From contig VDMD01000018.1 in assembly GCA_007026445.1 (NCBI GenBank), positions 62,001 to 126,000 of the forward strand: a DNA stretch of 64,000 bases. Reading direction: 5' to 3'. How positions within the stretch are numbered: position 1 is the first letter of the stretch; each line of letters begins with the position of its first letter. Both the position numbers and the translations under genes were made by a program. Shown here piece by piece: positions 45,813 through 55,559 of the stretch. The DNA is from Schizophyllum amplum. Taxonomy: Eukaryota; Basidiomycota; Agaricomycetes; Agaricales; Schizophyllaceae. The notes below the pieces were generated by a model. It did not search any database and had not been told where the DNA came from. It worked only from the letters and a program-made list of their open reading frames with translations.

Positions 45813-47171
45813 ATGTTCTCGCATGTTATTGACCGACTTCGGCCATCAAGGAGTCGCCCTCAGCCTCAGACGTATGGCGTTCACTGGGCTCCGGGAACGC
45901 GACCGACGCACAGAAGCACTGCGAGGGAAGGCCTGAGCGCGTATTCCGACTCAAGCTTCCAGGATCAGGACACGCCGTCCACGACGAGATACTCCCAGCA
46001 TCAACAGCCGAGGGTGTATCAGCGCACTGCCCTCCGCACTGACGGCCAATATGCAACGACGCCAACTCCCGCGATGCCACCCCCTCCGCCCCGGCGCACC
46101 GCTTATGCGAGCGATGATTCTGCACCAACGCCCTTCGCGCCGAGAATGGACACTATGCCGCTGCCGGAGGTTCCTACTGGATCGCCCACAGCTCCGGGCA
46201 TGCAATATCAGCCTCTCGCAGAAGAGCCTGCTGCGTCACCTGAAATGGCGACCAATTTGAGGCGCCCGCCTCATTTGCAGCGCTCGATGCCAACACAGGC
46301 ACAAGCTCCCGCTCCGGCATCGTACAACAACCAAGGTCGACAAGTCCAACCTCCTTCTCCTCCTGCGCATGCGTCGCTTCCTCCGTACGCGCCTCGTCGA
46401 GCCGGACCACACAACACTTCAGCTAGACAAGCCGAGCACGTGTTACCGCCTGCACCGCCGCCAGCACCCTATGTCACCGCGCAGTCTACACCGACAGCTC
46501 CTCAAACCCATCAAGTACCTCAGCCAACAGCCGCGGGTCACGCTATGTCCGCTGAGAGGCCAGCTATGGACCCAGAAGCCACGGATCTTGCGGCCCGATG
46601 CCATCCCAGCCTTGCTGATTCTGCTGGAAACAAGGCAGGTCATATCTTCATCGACCATGCCGCGACCTTCAGGCGTGCCGATGGTGTCTGCATGATCTCT
46701 GTCTTAGAATCATGGGAGAACGTGCGGAGCATGGACGTCACACAACCTATTTCTATCAACGACCTGCACAACATTCTGCGTCGCGCGTCCAACTTGCGTT
46801 ATGCATCTTTTGCATGCATCACGGCGGACTCTGGGCGAAACCGACAAGATTGGACGACTATCGAAGCACCGAAGCTCCAGACACTCCTGATCGGCAGGAC
46901 TGAGGTCTCACTGCAAGGGGTAATGGACGACCTAGATGTGTTCGCACTGGAGCGGCTACAAGTCACGTATGCGCCGCAGTGTGCGGTCCATTTGTGGAAT
47001 GACGAACGAGCCTACTTCTACCTTCTTCTTCAGCAGGCGGGTAAGGACACGGGTCGCGTTCAGATCCTGTCTAATGACGAATGGTATCGTCACAATAGAG
47101 CGGCAATTCTACAAGCCTCATTGAAGAGTGCTGTAGGTCAACGGTCAAACTGGGGTATCCAAGTACAGTAA
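45813..47171 (+). CDS. Pro/Gln-rich protein with short LRR-like C-terminal domain (intact copy, locus B)
   Basis: 452 residues in one coding exon; family not recognised. Residues 1-270 are low complexity, rich in Pro, Gln, Ala and Tyr, with motifs RPQPQTYGVHWAPGTRP, ALRTDGQY, SYNNQGRQ and PYAPRRAGPH that also occur in the locus A copy. Residues 290-452 form a compact domain (FRRADGVCMISVLESWENV, INDLHNILRRASNLRYASFA, APKLQTLLIGRTEVS, FALERLQVTYA). Its spacing of 'position list, then LRR-like strand' resembles the tail of Agaricomycete F-box/LRR proteins, but no F-box is present. It may be an F-box-family derivative fused to a disordered region. It converges with the F-box/LRR gene at 47251 (79 bp apart). 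Confidence 0.75.
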   Translation: MFSHVIDRLRPSRSRPQPQTYGVHWAPGTRPTHRSTAREGLSAYSDSSFQDQDTPSTTRYSQHQQPRVYQRTALRTDGQYATTPTPAMPPPPPRRTAYASDDSAPTPFAPRMDTMPLPEVPTGSPTAPGMQYQPLAEEPAASPEMATNLRRPPHLQRSMPTQAQAPAPASYNNQGRQVQPPSPPAHASLPPYAPRRAGPHNTSARQAEHVLPPAPPPAPYVTAQSTPTAPQTHQVPQPTAAGHAMSAERPAMDPEATDLAARCHPSLADSAGNKAGHIFIDHAATFRRADGVCMISVLESWENVRSMDVTQPISINDLHNILRRASNLRYASFACITADSGRNRQDWTTIEAPKLQTLLIGRTEVSLQGVMDDLDVFALERLQVTYAPQCAVHLWNDERAYFYLLLQQAGKDTGRVQILSNDEWYRHNRAAILQASLKSAVGQRSNWGIQVQ

Positions 47172-47250
47172 TCTGGATTGTCTGCAGTACCTATTCACGT
47201 AACCATGTATCGTTGCGTCTCGTACCTTGTACACCGGATCATAGTCGGTG

Positions 47251-49041
47251 TCAATAGCTATCTCGAATATACAGTCCATATCCCCGCAGCCTTCGAAACT
47301 CTGCTCTGTCCCGCTGATGGAGACCTTCTTCCTGGCGCATAAAAGAGATGTGAAGGTGACGGAGGGGATAAGAGTATTTGTGACGTGACCGTATCATGTG
47401 TCCTATCGTGCCGTCCTTGGTAACACATTTGGCGATACGTAGTTCCTGTAGATGCTGGAGAATTGGCCTTTCTGGTGCCACCTTCAAGTGCGAGAAGAAT
47501 ATGTCGCTGACGAGGGATAGTCTCAAGTGGAGGCGCTTGAGTCTTGACATCTGGGGAAGGCTGAGAATTTGTATGAGCGCGTCCTCCATCATGGTCCCGC
47601 CTGGCGATAATTCAAATGACTCGAGACCAGGAGTAATCCCTTCGACGAAGTGATACAGTGACAGCGGGTCGTAGAATGGCCATACGTGTTGTTGGTCCAT
47701 CAGGGATTGCAAGGTGAAGTCGCGGAGGGAAGGGAGATGTAGATGATTGAACGCATCGTCGAGAGGGTCTTCTGCGTCGACAGCAAGTGTCTCGAGCATT
47801 CGCTGACAGATACGCTGCTGAAGGGGTTTGAAAGGTAGAGGATCGGGAGCCAAGCGTACAAAGACGTCCTTGAGTTGTTGGCCAATGGCAAGCATATTCA
47901 GGAAGTCTGTTATGGTGATGGACACCTTGTATAGATGCACGGTGTCGAGCTGGGCCCACGGCACAGTCGGTGGAGGAGGGATGGTGCAAGCTCTGAGGTA
48001 AGGGGCCCATGTCAAGTGCCGTATGCCCGGTGACGACAGATAGAGGTTTGAGAGCGCCCGTACCGCTTCGCCTCCCTCGAGAAACCAGACGGTGAGGTTC
48101 CGCAACGAAGTCAAGGACGAGGGCGGGATAGCAGATAATCGAAAAATCGATGCATGTCCGACGACGAGCTCGAGAACACGTATCTCCGCGATCCTCGCAA
48201 CAATGAGGTCGATTGCGCAGAAACAGCGTTCATCGGTACGCGCGCACCTTACTCCCATACCGAGGGAGAAGGCACGGAAGGACTCCGGCTCTGAGTCCAT
48301 ATCCGCCTCGGCGTCACGGTAATGAATGGCCATGCCCATTCCTTTCGCCCTGTTCATGTACGCTTGCGCAAGCTCCATGCGGCGATGCTCATGTCTCGTA
48401 GGACATGATGAAATGGAGAGCCACAGCCAGAGATGCGGTAGGTCGATTGCAACGGCTCTCCAGTAGCTGCAGACATGGCTGAGAACAACGGGCATGGTAC
48501 GTGGGCCTGGAGTAGCGTCGGAGAGCTGGAGGGGGGTGGTATGGAGGAACATGAGAGATAAGACTTCAGGAGGAAGTCGGCTGATGGGAGGTGTATAGGG
48601 CCCGCGTCCTCGATGTACGTGTGGAACGGATGGGAGCGATGGCATCGACCATGGCGACTGGTACTTCGGAAGGCCCGAGTAAATGTACTTTGAAGGAGGC
48701 GCATGTACGCCCATGCCGGAAGGAGGGTTAAGCATGTAGCCGGCGTGCTGGTGATCATCGTAAGTTGTGGACAGTCCTTGTTGATGCACGTGTATCGAAG
48801 AGCCTATTGACGGACATTCTGGCGACAGTCCTGGTAAGGGTCCCAAAGCGTTACGAAAGGGCATAGTCCTGCGAGACACCGCATCGCCGGCACTCGTATG
48901 ATGCTGATGAGGGGATGCGACCTGCGCATGTGCGTAAGGGTAGGCGTGAACCACTGGCGTCGCGGACGCGTTCAGATGCTACAAGCTCGTTCAGCACTAT
49001 GAGAGAGGAGGTAGTATTCAACGCACATTGTTCTGATGCAT
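47251..49041 (-). CDS. F-box/LRR protein (locus B copy)
   Basis: Paralog of 3050-4896. The tiny first exon 49041-49027 (MHQNN) is followed by a 48-nt intron (49026-48979) and exon 2 starting HLNASATPVVHAYP. The total is about 580 residues. The N-terminal third is His/Pro/Ser-rich. The F-box is at about residues 130-180 (ISRLPPEVLSLMFLHT, PVVLSHVCSYWRAVAIDLP). LRR-like segments follow (IRVLELVVGHASIFRLS, LTSLRNLTVWFLEGGEAV, MSRLKRLHLRLSLVSD), and it ends GLYIRDSY. Predicted SCF adaptor, unknown target. It keeps the same exon layout, promoter module and convergent Pro/Gln neighbour as the locus A copy, showing that gene and flanks were duplicated together. Confidence 0.88.
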
Positions 49042-49164
49042 TCTGGTTATCCTCCCGTCATCCTGCGTCTGCGTAGGGCGACGAGACGTTTCCTGCACGC
49101 CGTACGAATAGTGGTGGGACATAGTCGGATGTGGTTGCTGATTGGATGTCCATACTGCCCCCAT

Positions 49165-49246
49165 AGAAGCTTATATACCAGCAGACGGCCATTCGAGCGA
49201 CTTGTGGGCATTCCTTTATACACATACGGGGTTCAGGACAAGTTAG
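49165..49246 (-). promoter_or_regulatory. conserved promoter module of the F-box/LRR gene (locus B copy)
   Basis: Read on the minus strand: TAACTTGTCCTGAACCCCGT, then ATAAAGGAATGCCC, then CTCGAATGGCC, then the TATA box GGTATATAAGC (49179-49169). The match to 2861-2950 and 8701-8810 is strong. It lies between divergent genes and could serve both. Confidence 0.6.
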
Positions 49247-49483
49247 GATGAGATACCCAAAGAGGGAACAATGAATTTGGCTCCGTCTGTGTTACACGTC
49301 ACACGTCACACCGCAACCCTTCCTTCATCTCACCCCATACCAAGTTCAACGCAACATCTAGCGCAGCACACCCATTCACAGGCTGCATTGCCGGTCTCAC
49401 ACGCGCAATTGGAGGGCACAAATGCACGGCCTCTGAATGATCTCCCAGCTTTTAGGCCATTGAGTCAGTCGAATCAGCTTTGC

Positions 49484-52248
49484 ATGATGTCGCGCCTTCA
49501 AGGAACTCTCGGCGAGAACCTTCGTCCCAGAAGGCTGTTGCGTAAGCTCTCTGATCTGGGAAGAAGGAGCCGCTCCAAGGTGCGGGGTGAAGAACGTACG
49601 GCAGTGCCCGTTTTCCGTCTCCTCGAGCTGTCGTCGGATGTCGTCGAGGTCATCATCCGCTGTTCACGTCCGATGGACGTGCTCTCTATGCGGCGAGTAA
49701 GCACACATCTTTTGCCTTCCATTATCTATCACGATCCTCTGACGATGGTGCCGCAGACATGCACGGCGCTGAACGTGGCGTCGCGGCAGCGCCAGTCTTG
49801 GATTGTTATCGCCCAGAGTGTTGCCGCAGCGCATAAGATGCCCTTGTCGCTGTCTACTATAGCGATGATGACTGTACAAGACCTGGAGCGTTTTGCCACT
49901 TCTCCAGCGCGATCCCTGCGCGCGTTGATAGCTGCTTCAAAATCGCGCGGCCGATCGAAAAAGATACCCAAACTGCGTTCCCGTCAGGCGTCCATTTTCC
50001 CCCCGATCCTGCCAGGGTATTCGTACGACATGGACCTCGATATTTCTCTCTTGCTCGGAGGCGGCTACCTGCTCGTCACCAAGACACTCACCGGTGACAT
50101 TGCGCTATGGCGACTCGATGTCGACGGTCCTGTCGAGATTGCCGCTTTGCCTTTCAGCGCGCGGGCAGGACCGGGCATGTTGAAGCCTCTGTCGTACTGC
50201 ATCGTCAATGCCTACCAGTTTTGGGGGGACGGGACGGTTCTTCGGATTGTCACTCACGCAACGCCAGAGTACGTGCATTATGTCAACTCACTACCCAGTA
50301 TGCACTACTGACATACGATGCGCACAGGCAGTCGACGGAGTGTTGGCGGATCTCCGTATAAGTACGATGTTCACCTCGAGGTCAAACATCCTCAGTTCCG
50401 ACTTTTCGCCTCTACGTGCGACATTTTCCGCATGCAGCGACCCAGCAGCACCTTTCATCTTTGTGACACGCGCCTGGCAGTCGCTGATGAGAATTATGTG
50501 TTCGTCTGGGATTTCAATCACGACAAGCGGATCTCATGGGACCACATGTTTGGTGACGCGCAGGATAAGGTGAGCCCGCCGGCATGTGTCACGCTATATA
50601 CAGCTCATGCAGGAGCGTGTAGCGCGTGGCCCTCACCGGTAATAGGCTCATTCTGGTGGGCAACCCTTTCAATGCTGCGGATTCCGACCCATATGTTCGT
50701 GCAAGTGGGGAAACAGAAGCGGTGGATCTTAGACTCGCGTGGCCAGTTCGTTCTCGCAGCTCACGAACCATTTGTCTTTTCCCAGCGAGCACATGGAACA
50801 TGTGGGGAAAAGACAAATAGGAACGCGAGCTTGCGAGCGACTGGGCTAATTGGAGCCCGAATCCGTGGGAATCCTCGACCCCCGTCTGACTTAGCGAAAT
50901 CGCGTTGCGCGTTGTCTCCTACCACCATGTCGCGGCGCGCAGACTCCTCGCTTGTCTCTCCGTCGCTTCTGTACTTGCCCCAACTGCTACATAATACTCC
51001 TTGATGCTCTGGAACGCTCTGGGACAATTTTCCGCTCACATAAGCGGCGGCTATGGCGGCTTCCTGATTCTGTGGCGACCACCTGTCGAAAATCGCTCTG
51101 TCTTGCTCTGTCTGACCTAAAACTTCTGTGAGCTGTGCTCCCCAAGCCTCCTTTACTGATACCTACCAGAGCCCGCAAGTTTGACCAACCCTCGCCCATC
51201 GCAGGTGGATATCGCAGATGCGCTCCCGGTCTGCAAACACGTGCGCTGCTGTGCATCCATCCTGTGGGCGCGCAGCACCGGGAGAACGGGTGGTCGTGAC
51301 ACCTGATGGCTTTGCATGGACATTGGGACCCTCGCCAACATACTTTGGTGCGTAAATTCTGCGCGCAGCGGCTTTTTTCGAACTGGACACCTGCCCTTTG
51401 TCAGAATATCGCACCCTTGTCAAGATTGGACTTCGCCTTGACTGAGAACAAGACATATTTTGTATTGGACGTACGGTCTGAGGCGGAGTACGGATTTTCA
51501 TGTGTCGTGCTTCGCGACGAGATGCACAGCACAGATTCTTGAGGGATTGGATGGGGCGAGAATGGGACGATTTCACTAAGACAGACGGGGGTCCCGCGGC
51601 CCCCCTTGATTTGGCTCCCAATGAGCCCAGCCCGTCCTGCGGACGGCCCCGCGAAGCGGGGTAATTTCAAAACGCAGGACGGGCTGGTTCACGAGCCTAG
51701 GTGGATCTACGCGCAATCTCCGTCTATGAGTGGCCTGCCGGAACCACAGGATACATGGATCGGCTGTGGCCATCGCTGACCAAGTGCATTGGGGAGAACC
51801 AGCTGTTGCTATACCCTCTCCGTCCTGCGCTTGACGAGCCCTTTGCGTTCCACGTGCATACACGTCAACAGGACGCGAGTGGGACTTTGCACACGTACGT
51901 GTGCGGGAAGGATCTCGAGGCCACGCGTCAATCGGAGGCGTATCTCATTGTTGCGCCTGAATACGGAGAGGCGGTGGACGACAACACTCCCGCTGTTGCT
52001 TTAGTGGCTTGCGACGTTGGACATTCCTTTGTGGACCCGCGTGGGCAAACTACTCCTTCTACAAACCTATGAAGGTACATGTGTCGTACATGGAGGGTGG
52101 TGGACAGACGCTCTCTGGATCTGCGGTCAGGCTCTCGGTAGACGGGAGCCGTAGGTGGTGGAGGAAAAACTGTTTTGATACAGCGTCGGGCAAGATGTGC
52201 GCTCTGGATCCCAGAGATGGTTCTTTGCTCGTTGCGAGCTTCATATAA
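49484..52248 (+). pseudogene. F-box/propeller-like gene, disrupted copy (locus B)
   Basis: Paralog of 8835-10604, with the same four-exon layout: 49484-49696, 49757-50268, 50328-50569 and from 50623. The F-box (FRLLELSSDVVEVIIRCSRP, MRRTCTALNVASRQRQSW) is intact. There are three lesions. Exon 3 has 4 extra bases that put a TAA in frame at 50359-50361. Exon 4 is split after AVDLR by a 970-bp element (50730-51699). Near 52035-52070 a net 2-bp gain moves the last 60 codons out of frame (FVDPRGQ... versus MKVHVSYMEGG). The 3' part is still clearly homologous (WPSLTKCIGENQLLLYPLRP). A pseudogene is the likely reading; a short F-box-only product could still be made. Confidence 0.82.
50730..51699. 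mobile_element. hAT-like MITE with 8-9 bp target duplication
   Basis: GGTGGATCT is duplicated on both sides (50721-50729 and 51700-51708); the paralog has one uninterrupted copy of this site. The ends are TAGACTCG... and the reverse complement of ...CGAGCCTA, a short imperfect terminal inverted repeat starting TAG, as in hAT elements. Longer subterminal inverted matches exist: 50877-50902 versus 51568-51593 (24 of 26 positions) and 50840-50857 versus 51613-51630. Two 14-bp perfect hairpins lie near the ends. No transposase is encoded, so the element is non-autonomous. Confidence 0.8.
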
Positions 52249-52542
52249 GACCTCTATTTTGATACATCGACTTTGAGTACCAACGTAGCTTATAGTAGCT
52301 TCTGGCGAACCTGAATATGCCATTGTCGATCTTTCGGATGCTACTAGTGTACCTCAGGTGTACCTCCAACTGAGGCTGTAGCTCCAAGTTCAACACACTG
52401 TCACTGTCACATTATCTTACGGTCACGTTTCCACGTCGCGACACGTCAATTCGAATGATCGCGGACGAGCGCCTATTTGTGCTGCAGTCCATCTTCGTCT
52501 GTCCTTAAAGCTTTGACATAAGTTATCCCCCCTCTGCCCGTC
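52249..52542. other. intergenic region
   Basis: About 290 bp between the locus B pseudogene and the UDP-galactose transporter. Presumably the transporter promoter; no clear element is recognised. Confidence 0.45.
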
Positions 52543-53945
52543 ATGTCGATTCTCAGGTCAGTGGCCGACTACGCGCCCTGTTAGGTTTTCTAAAGTGCCA
52601 TAGACTGGGTTTGTGCGTCGGCGGCGTCTACTCGATGTTCCTGGTATGTCCCATACAAGCTCAGCGAAGTAGGTCTGACGGGTTTCTGAAGATTTGGGCA
52701 ATAGCACAAGAAAGATGTGTGTATACGCCCTTCTCGCCCGGGACAGTGCCTGATGCTGTATTGTTCAGTATCCGTCCCCTTCGAATCCGTGGACGGCACA
52801 CCTCCCGCGAAGTTCAAGTCCGCTCTCATAATGAGCACCTGCCAGAGTGCGTTTAGCGCCCTCGCCGCCCTCCTATACATTGTCCTGCGGCGAAAGTCGG
52901 GGGTGTCCATGTCTCAAGCATTGGGGCTTGAGCCCCCAGCACCACCAACTGCTAACGGACACGCGAAGACCAATGGACACGCCGCCTCTCCCTCTATCAC
53001 ATCGATATGGACTCGCCCCCTCCTCATGCGCTACCTTCAGACGTCGATCTTCATCGTAGCAGCAGCCCCTTTCGGTTTCGCATCCCTCCAATACATCTCC
53101 TACCCCGCCATGGTCCTCGGCAAGTCCTGCAAACTCGTCCCCGTCATGCTCATGAACGTCCTGCTCTATCGCCGTCGCTTCGCCCCGCACAAGTACCTCG
53201 TTGTCGCCATGGTCACCGCGGGCATCTCGCTGTTCATGCACTTCGGCGGCGGCGGCGGGAAGAAACACGCGGGCGCCGGGGGAGAGCGCCCGACTAACGC
53301 CAACCTCATCGGGCTCTCGTACCTGCTCATCAACCTCGCGCTCGACGGCGCGGTGAACGCATCGCAGGATGAGATCTTCTCCCGCTTCCGCGGGCTCAAC
53401 GGGCAGCAGATGATGCTGTGGATGAACGCGTTCGGCGCGGCGGTGAACGTCGCACTCGCGGTGCTCCCGCTCCCGTACATTCCCGTCATCCACCCTTCGG
53501 ACGGCGGGCAGAGCGAGTTGGCTTCCGTGCTCGAGTTCGTGCGCGCGCATCCGGCCGTCGTGAAGCCGCTCGCGCAGTACGCACTGACAGGCGCGCTCGG
53601 CCAGCTCTTCATCTTCGAGACGCTGCAACACTTTGGCAGCTTGACACTGGTGTACGTGCGTTATCATGTAGCCAAGAGTTTGCTCACTCTGCCTACAGGA
53701 CCATCACACTGACGCGCAAGATGTTCACGATGCTGTTGTCAGTATTCGTCTACGACCACAAATGACGCCCGGCCAGTGGGCGGGCGCAGGTGTTGTCTTT
53801 GCAGGCATCTCGGTGGAAGCGTTTGTCAAGAGGAAGGGTATGTGTTCTATCCACACCTCCGACGCTTTTGCTCACTTCTTTCGCAGAGGTTCACGCTAAG
53901 CGCGTGGTTCAGGAAAAAGAGAAGGCAAGCATCAAGCAGCTGTAG
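52543..53945 (+). CDS. HUT1: UDP-galactose transporter homolog, HUT1/SLC35B1 type
   Basis: Nucleotide-sugar transporter of the ER membrane. Small first exons join as MSILRLGLCVGGVYSMFLIW, then AIAQERLSVPFES, with introns near 52557-52605, 52641-52688 and 52714-52768. Typical blocks follow: SALIMSTCQSAFSALAALLY, PFGFASLQYISYPAMVLGKS (diagnostic), CKLVPVMLMNVLLYRRRF, LINLALDGAVNASQDEIF, MLWMNAFGAAVNVALA, QLFIFETLQHFGSLTLVTIT, LTRKMFTMLLSVFVYDHKMT and WAGAGVVFAGISVEAFVKRK. About ten hydrophobic spans are visible. A Gly-rich loop (GGGGGKKHAG) interrupts a cytosolic loop. One A appears lost in the run near 53760, giving a false stop after YDHK. The tail ends KEKASIKQL. Confidence 0.9.
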
Positions 53946-54337
53946 ATGTAGGGCACAAGACAGAGCGTTGTATTTATTCGCGCCCGCGGAAAGGACATAC
54001 CAGGAGTGACATATACCAACAAGAAGTTTGTCATCGCCCAGCCACTGGGAGAGCAAGAGTCTGACGACTTCGCGGCCAATCTACCGATGCTGCATTCGAG
54101 CTTAAGTATTCCCGTTGCAACTCTCCAGGCAGCTCTCTTGAAGATGTCACGGATTGGGATGAACCATGATTATCATGATGCTTACATTGACTATAGGTGC
54201 GTTCCACTGTGGAAGGTGCCAAAAACAGAGCTACGAAAACATAACGGAAGGAGAGACTATACAAGAACACAAGTGCGAGCTGGATGCGCGAGAAGGGTAG
54301 AGTTCGACACGCTCCATAAAAGAGCTAGAACAGCCTG
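53946..54337. other. intergenic, convergent 3' ends
   Basis: About 390 bp between HUT1 and the STYX-like gene; no feature recognised. Confidence 0.5.
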
Positions 54338-55361
54338 TCAAGTCTCCATGGCGTTGGGATCGTACTCCGGGGCAGGATTATGATCGACGAGTGCGCGTTT
54401 CCTGTCTTCCATTGCTCTGCAGAGGGTGATATGAGCGGAATCCTGACGAAGGCGAGCAAGTCACGTACCTGTCGTTCTCATCCTCCTCATCATCATCTGA
54501 GCGTTTCCTGCGCGTGGTACGCTCGCCCATTTGCGGGTGGGCAGCCACGGCTATGTTGGCGCGGTAGATCGCCTCATACTCCTGCGCGGTCATGAGCGGG
54601 GTAGTGGATGCGGCTGCGCGTGGTGCGCACCTTGATTTGTGTGAGGAAACCACCGTTTGGTGATATACAGTAGCGGCGATTCTGCACCAGATGCAGTGCA
54701 TCCTCCCAGTTGAGCTGGTAATATTGCATGACGAACATGACTACGAACGCTGGCGAAAGGCTGATGCCACCTGAGTGCGAAGAGTTCATGAGCATGTGCA
54801 TATTATGCTGACAGGCAACGCACCGTTACAGTGTACCAGCACCTTGCCTCCGCACGCAATAGCCTGATCAATGAATCCCTTCGCTCTACATACCGTCAGT
54901 GATTGTGCGAAGAAGGAAGTGGTCTCGCTCACCCTGGGAAGAGGCGAATGAGGTTCTGCTCCTCATTATCCTCCACGTCCAGCGTCATGTATTGGAAGTG
55001 ATCAGGGAAGCGCGGTTTCACTGTGAACGCCTCCTTCGCGTCACGGATGCAAACGCTAAAGATGAGTTTGTTAGAGGAAGTGGCGAGGGGCGCGGTGCAG
55101 CACGCACACATGAGTAATCCCCAGACCCTGCAGCGTCGCGAGCTCTTTCGACACGACAAAGGAGCCAAGGAAGAGGCCAGGGAGGATCTCCTGACATTGC
55201 CGGCGCATCTCGTATCTGACGCGGGGCGCGTTAATGAGGACGGGTCCAGGCTAAGCTGCGAGCGACGCGTACTTCCACTCGACATCGGCGGGGCCCTGGA
55301 TAAAGTTCTTGAGCTGCTCTTGGCTGTATTGTATTCGGTTGTAGGTCTGAAGTCCGTCCAT
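54338..55361 (-). CDS. STYX-like dual-specificity pseudophosphatase
   Basis: Homolog of STYX (serine/threonine/tyrosine-interacting protein). Start ATG 55361 gives MDGLQTYNRIQYSQEQLKNF. The first intron donor splits EWK|YEMRRQ; then QEILPGLFLGSFVVSKELAT, LQGLGITH, VCIRDAKEAFTVKPRFPDHF, DVEDNEEQNLIRLFPG and the P-loop VHCNGGISLSPAFVV. The tail AFVVMFVMQYYQLNWEDALH and RRYCISPNGGFLTQIKEYEA is typical. In the P-loop, Cys is present but the Arg of the HCX5R motif is Leu, so it should bind but not hydrolyse phosphate. The C-terminus has a basic-acidic patch (RRKRSDDDEEDENDR) and ends PNAMET. Seven exons by splice signals. It is divergent from the ZNG1-like gene with 198 bp between starts. Confidence 0.85.
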
Positions 55362-55559
55362 GGTGGGCGAATGTAAGAAACAAAGAGTGAGAAGTTCCGC
55401 CCAAAGAGGACGGTGGCCAGGACAATGGGCCCTGATCCGCACGTGCCCATGTCACAATCTCGTAACGCGTCTTGACGCTCACGCGACGCGGGGTTGGAGC
55501 TGACGCGCCTTGTTTTCGACTTCCATCATCATCCCCCTTCTTTCTACACGACCCAAGAT

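Noticed and set aside
49271..49483. Upstream in-frame ATG at 49271 as the start of the locus B F-box/propeller copy
   Set aside because: The extra 71 residues have no counterpart in the locus A copy, whose homology begins at the F-box leader; 49484 matches better.
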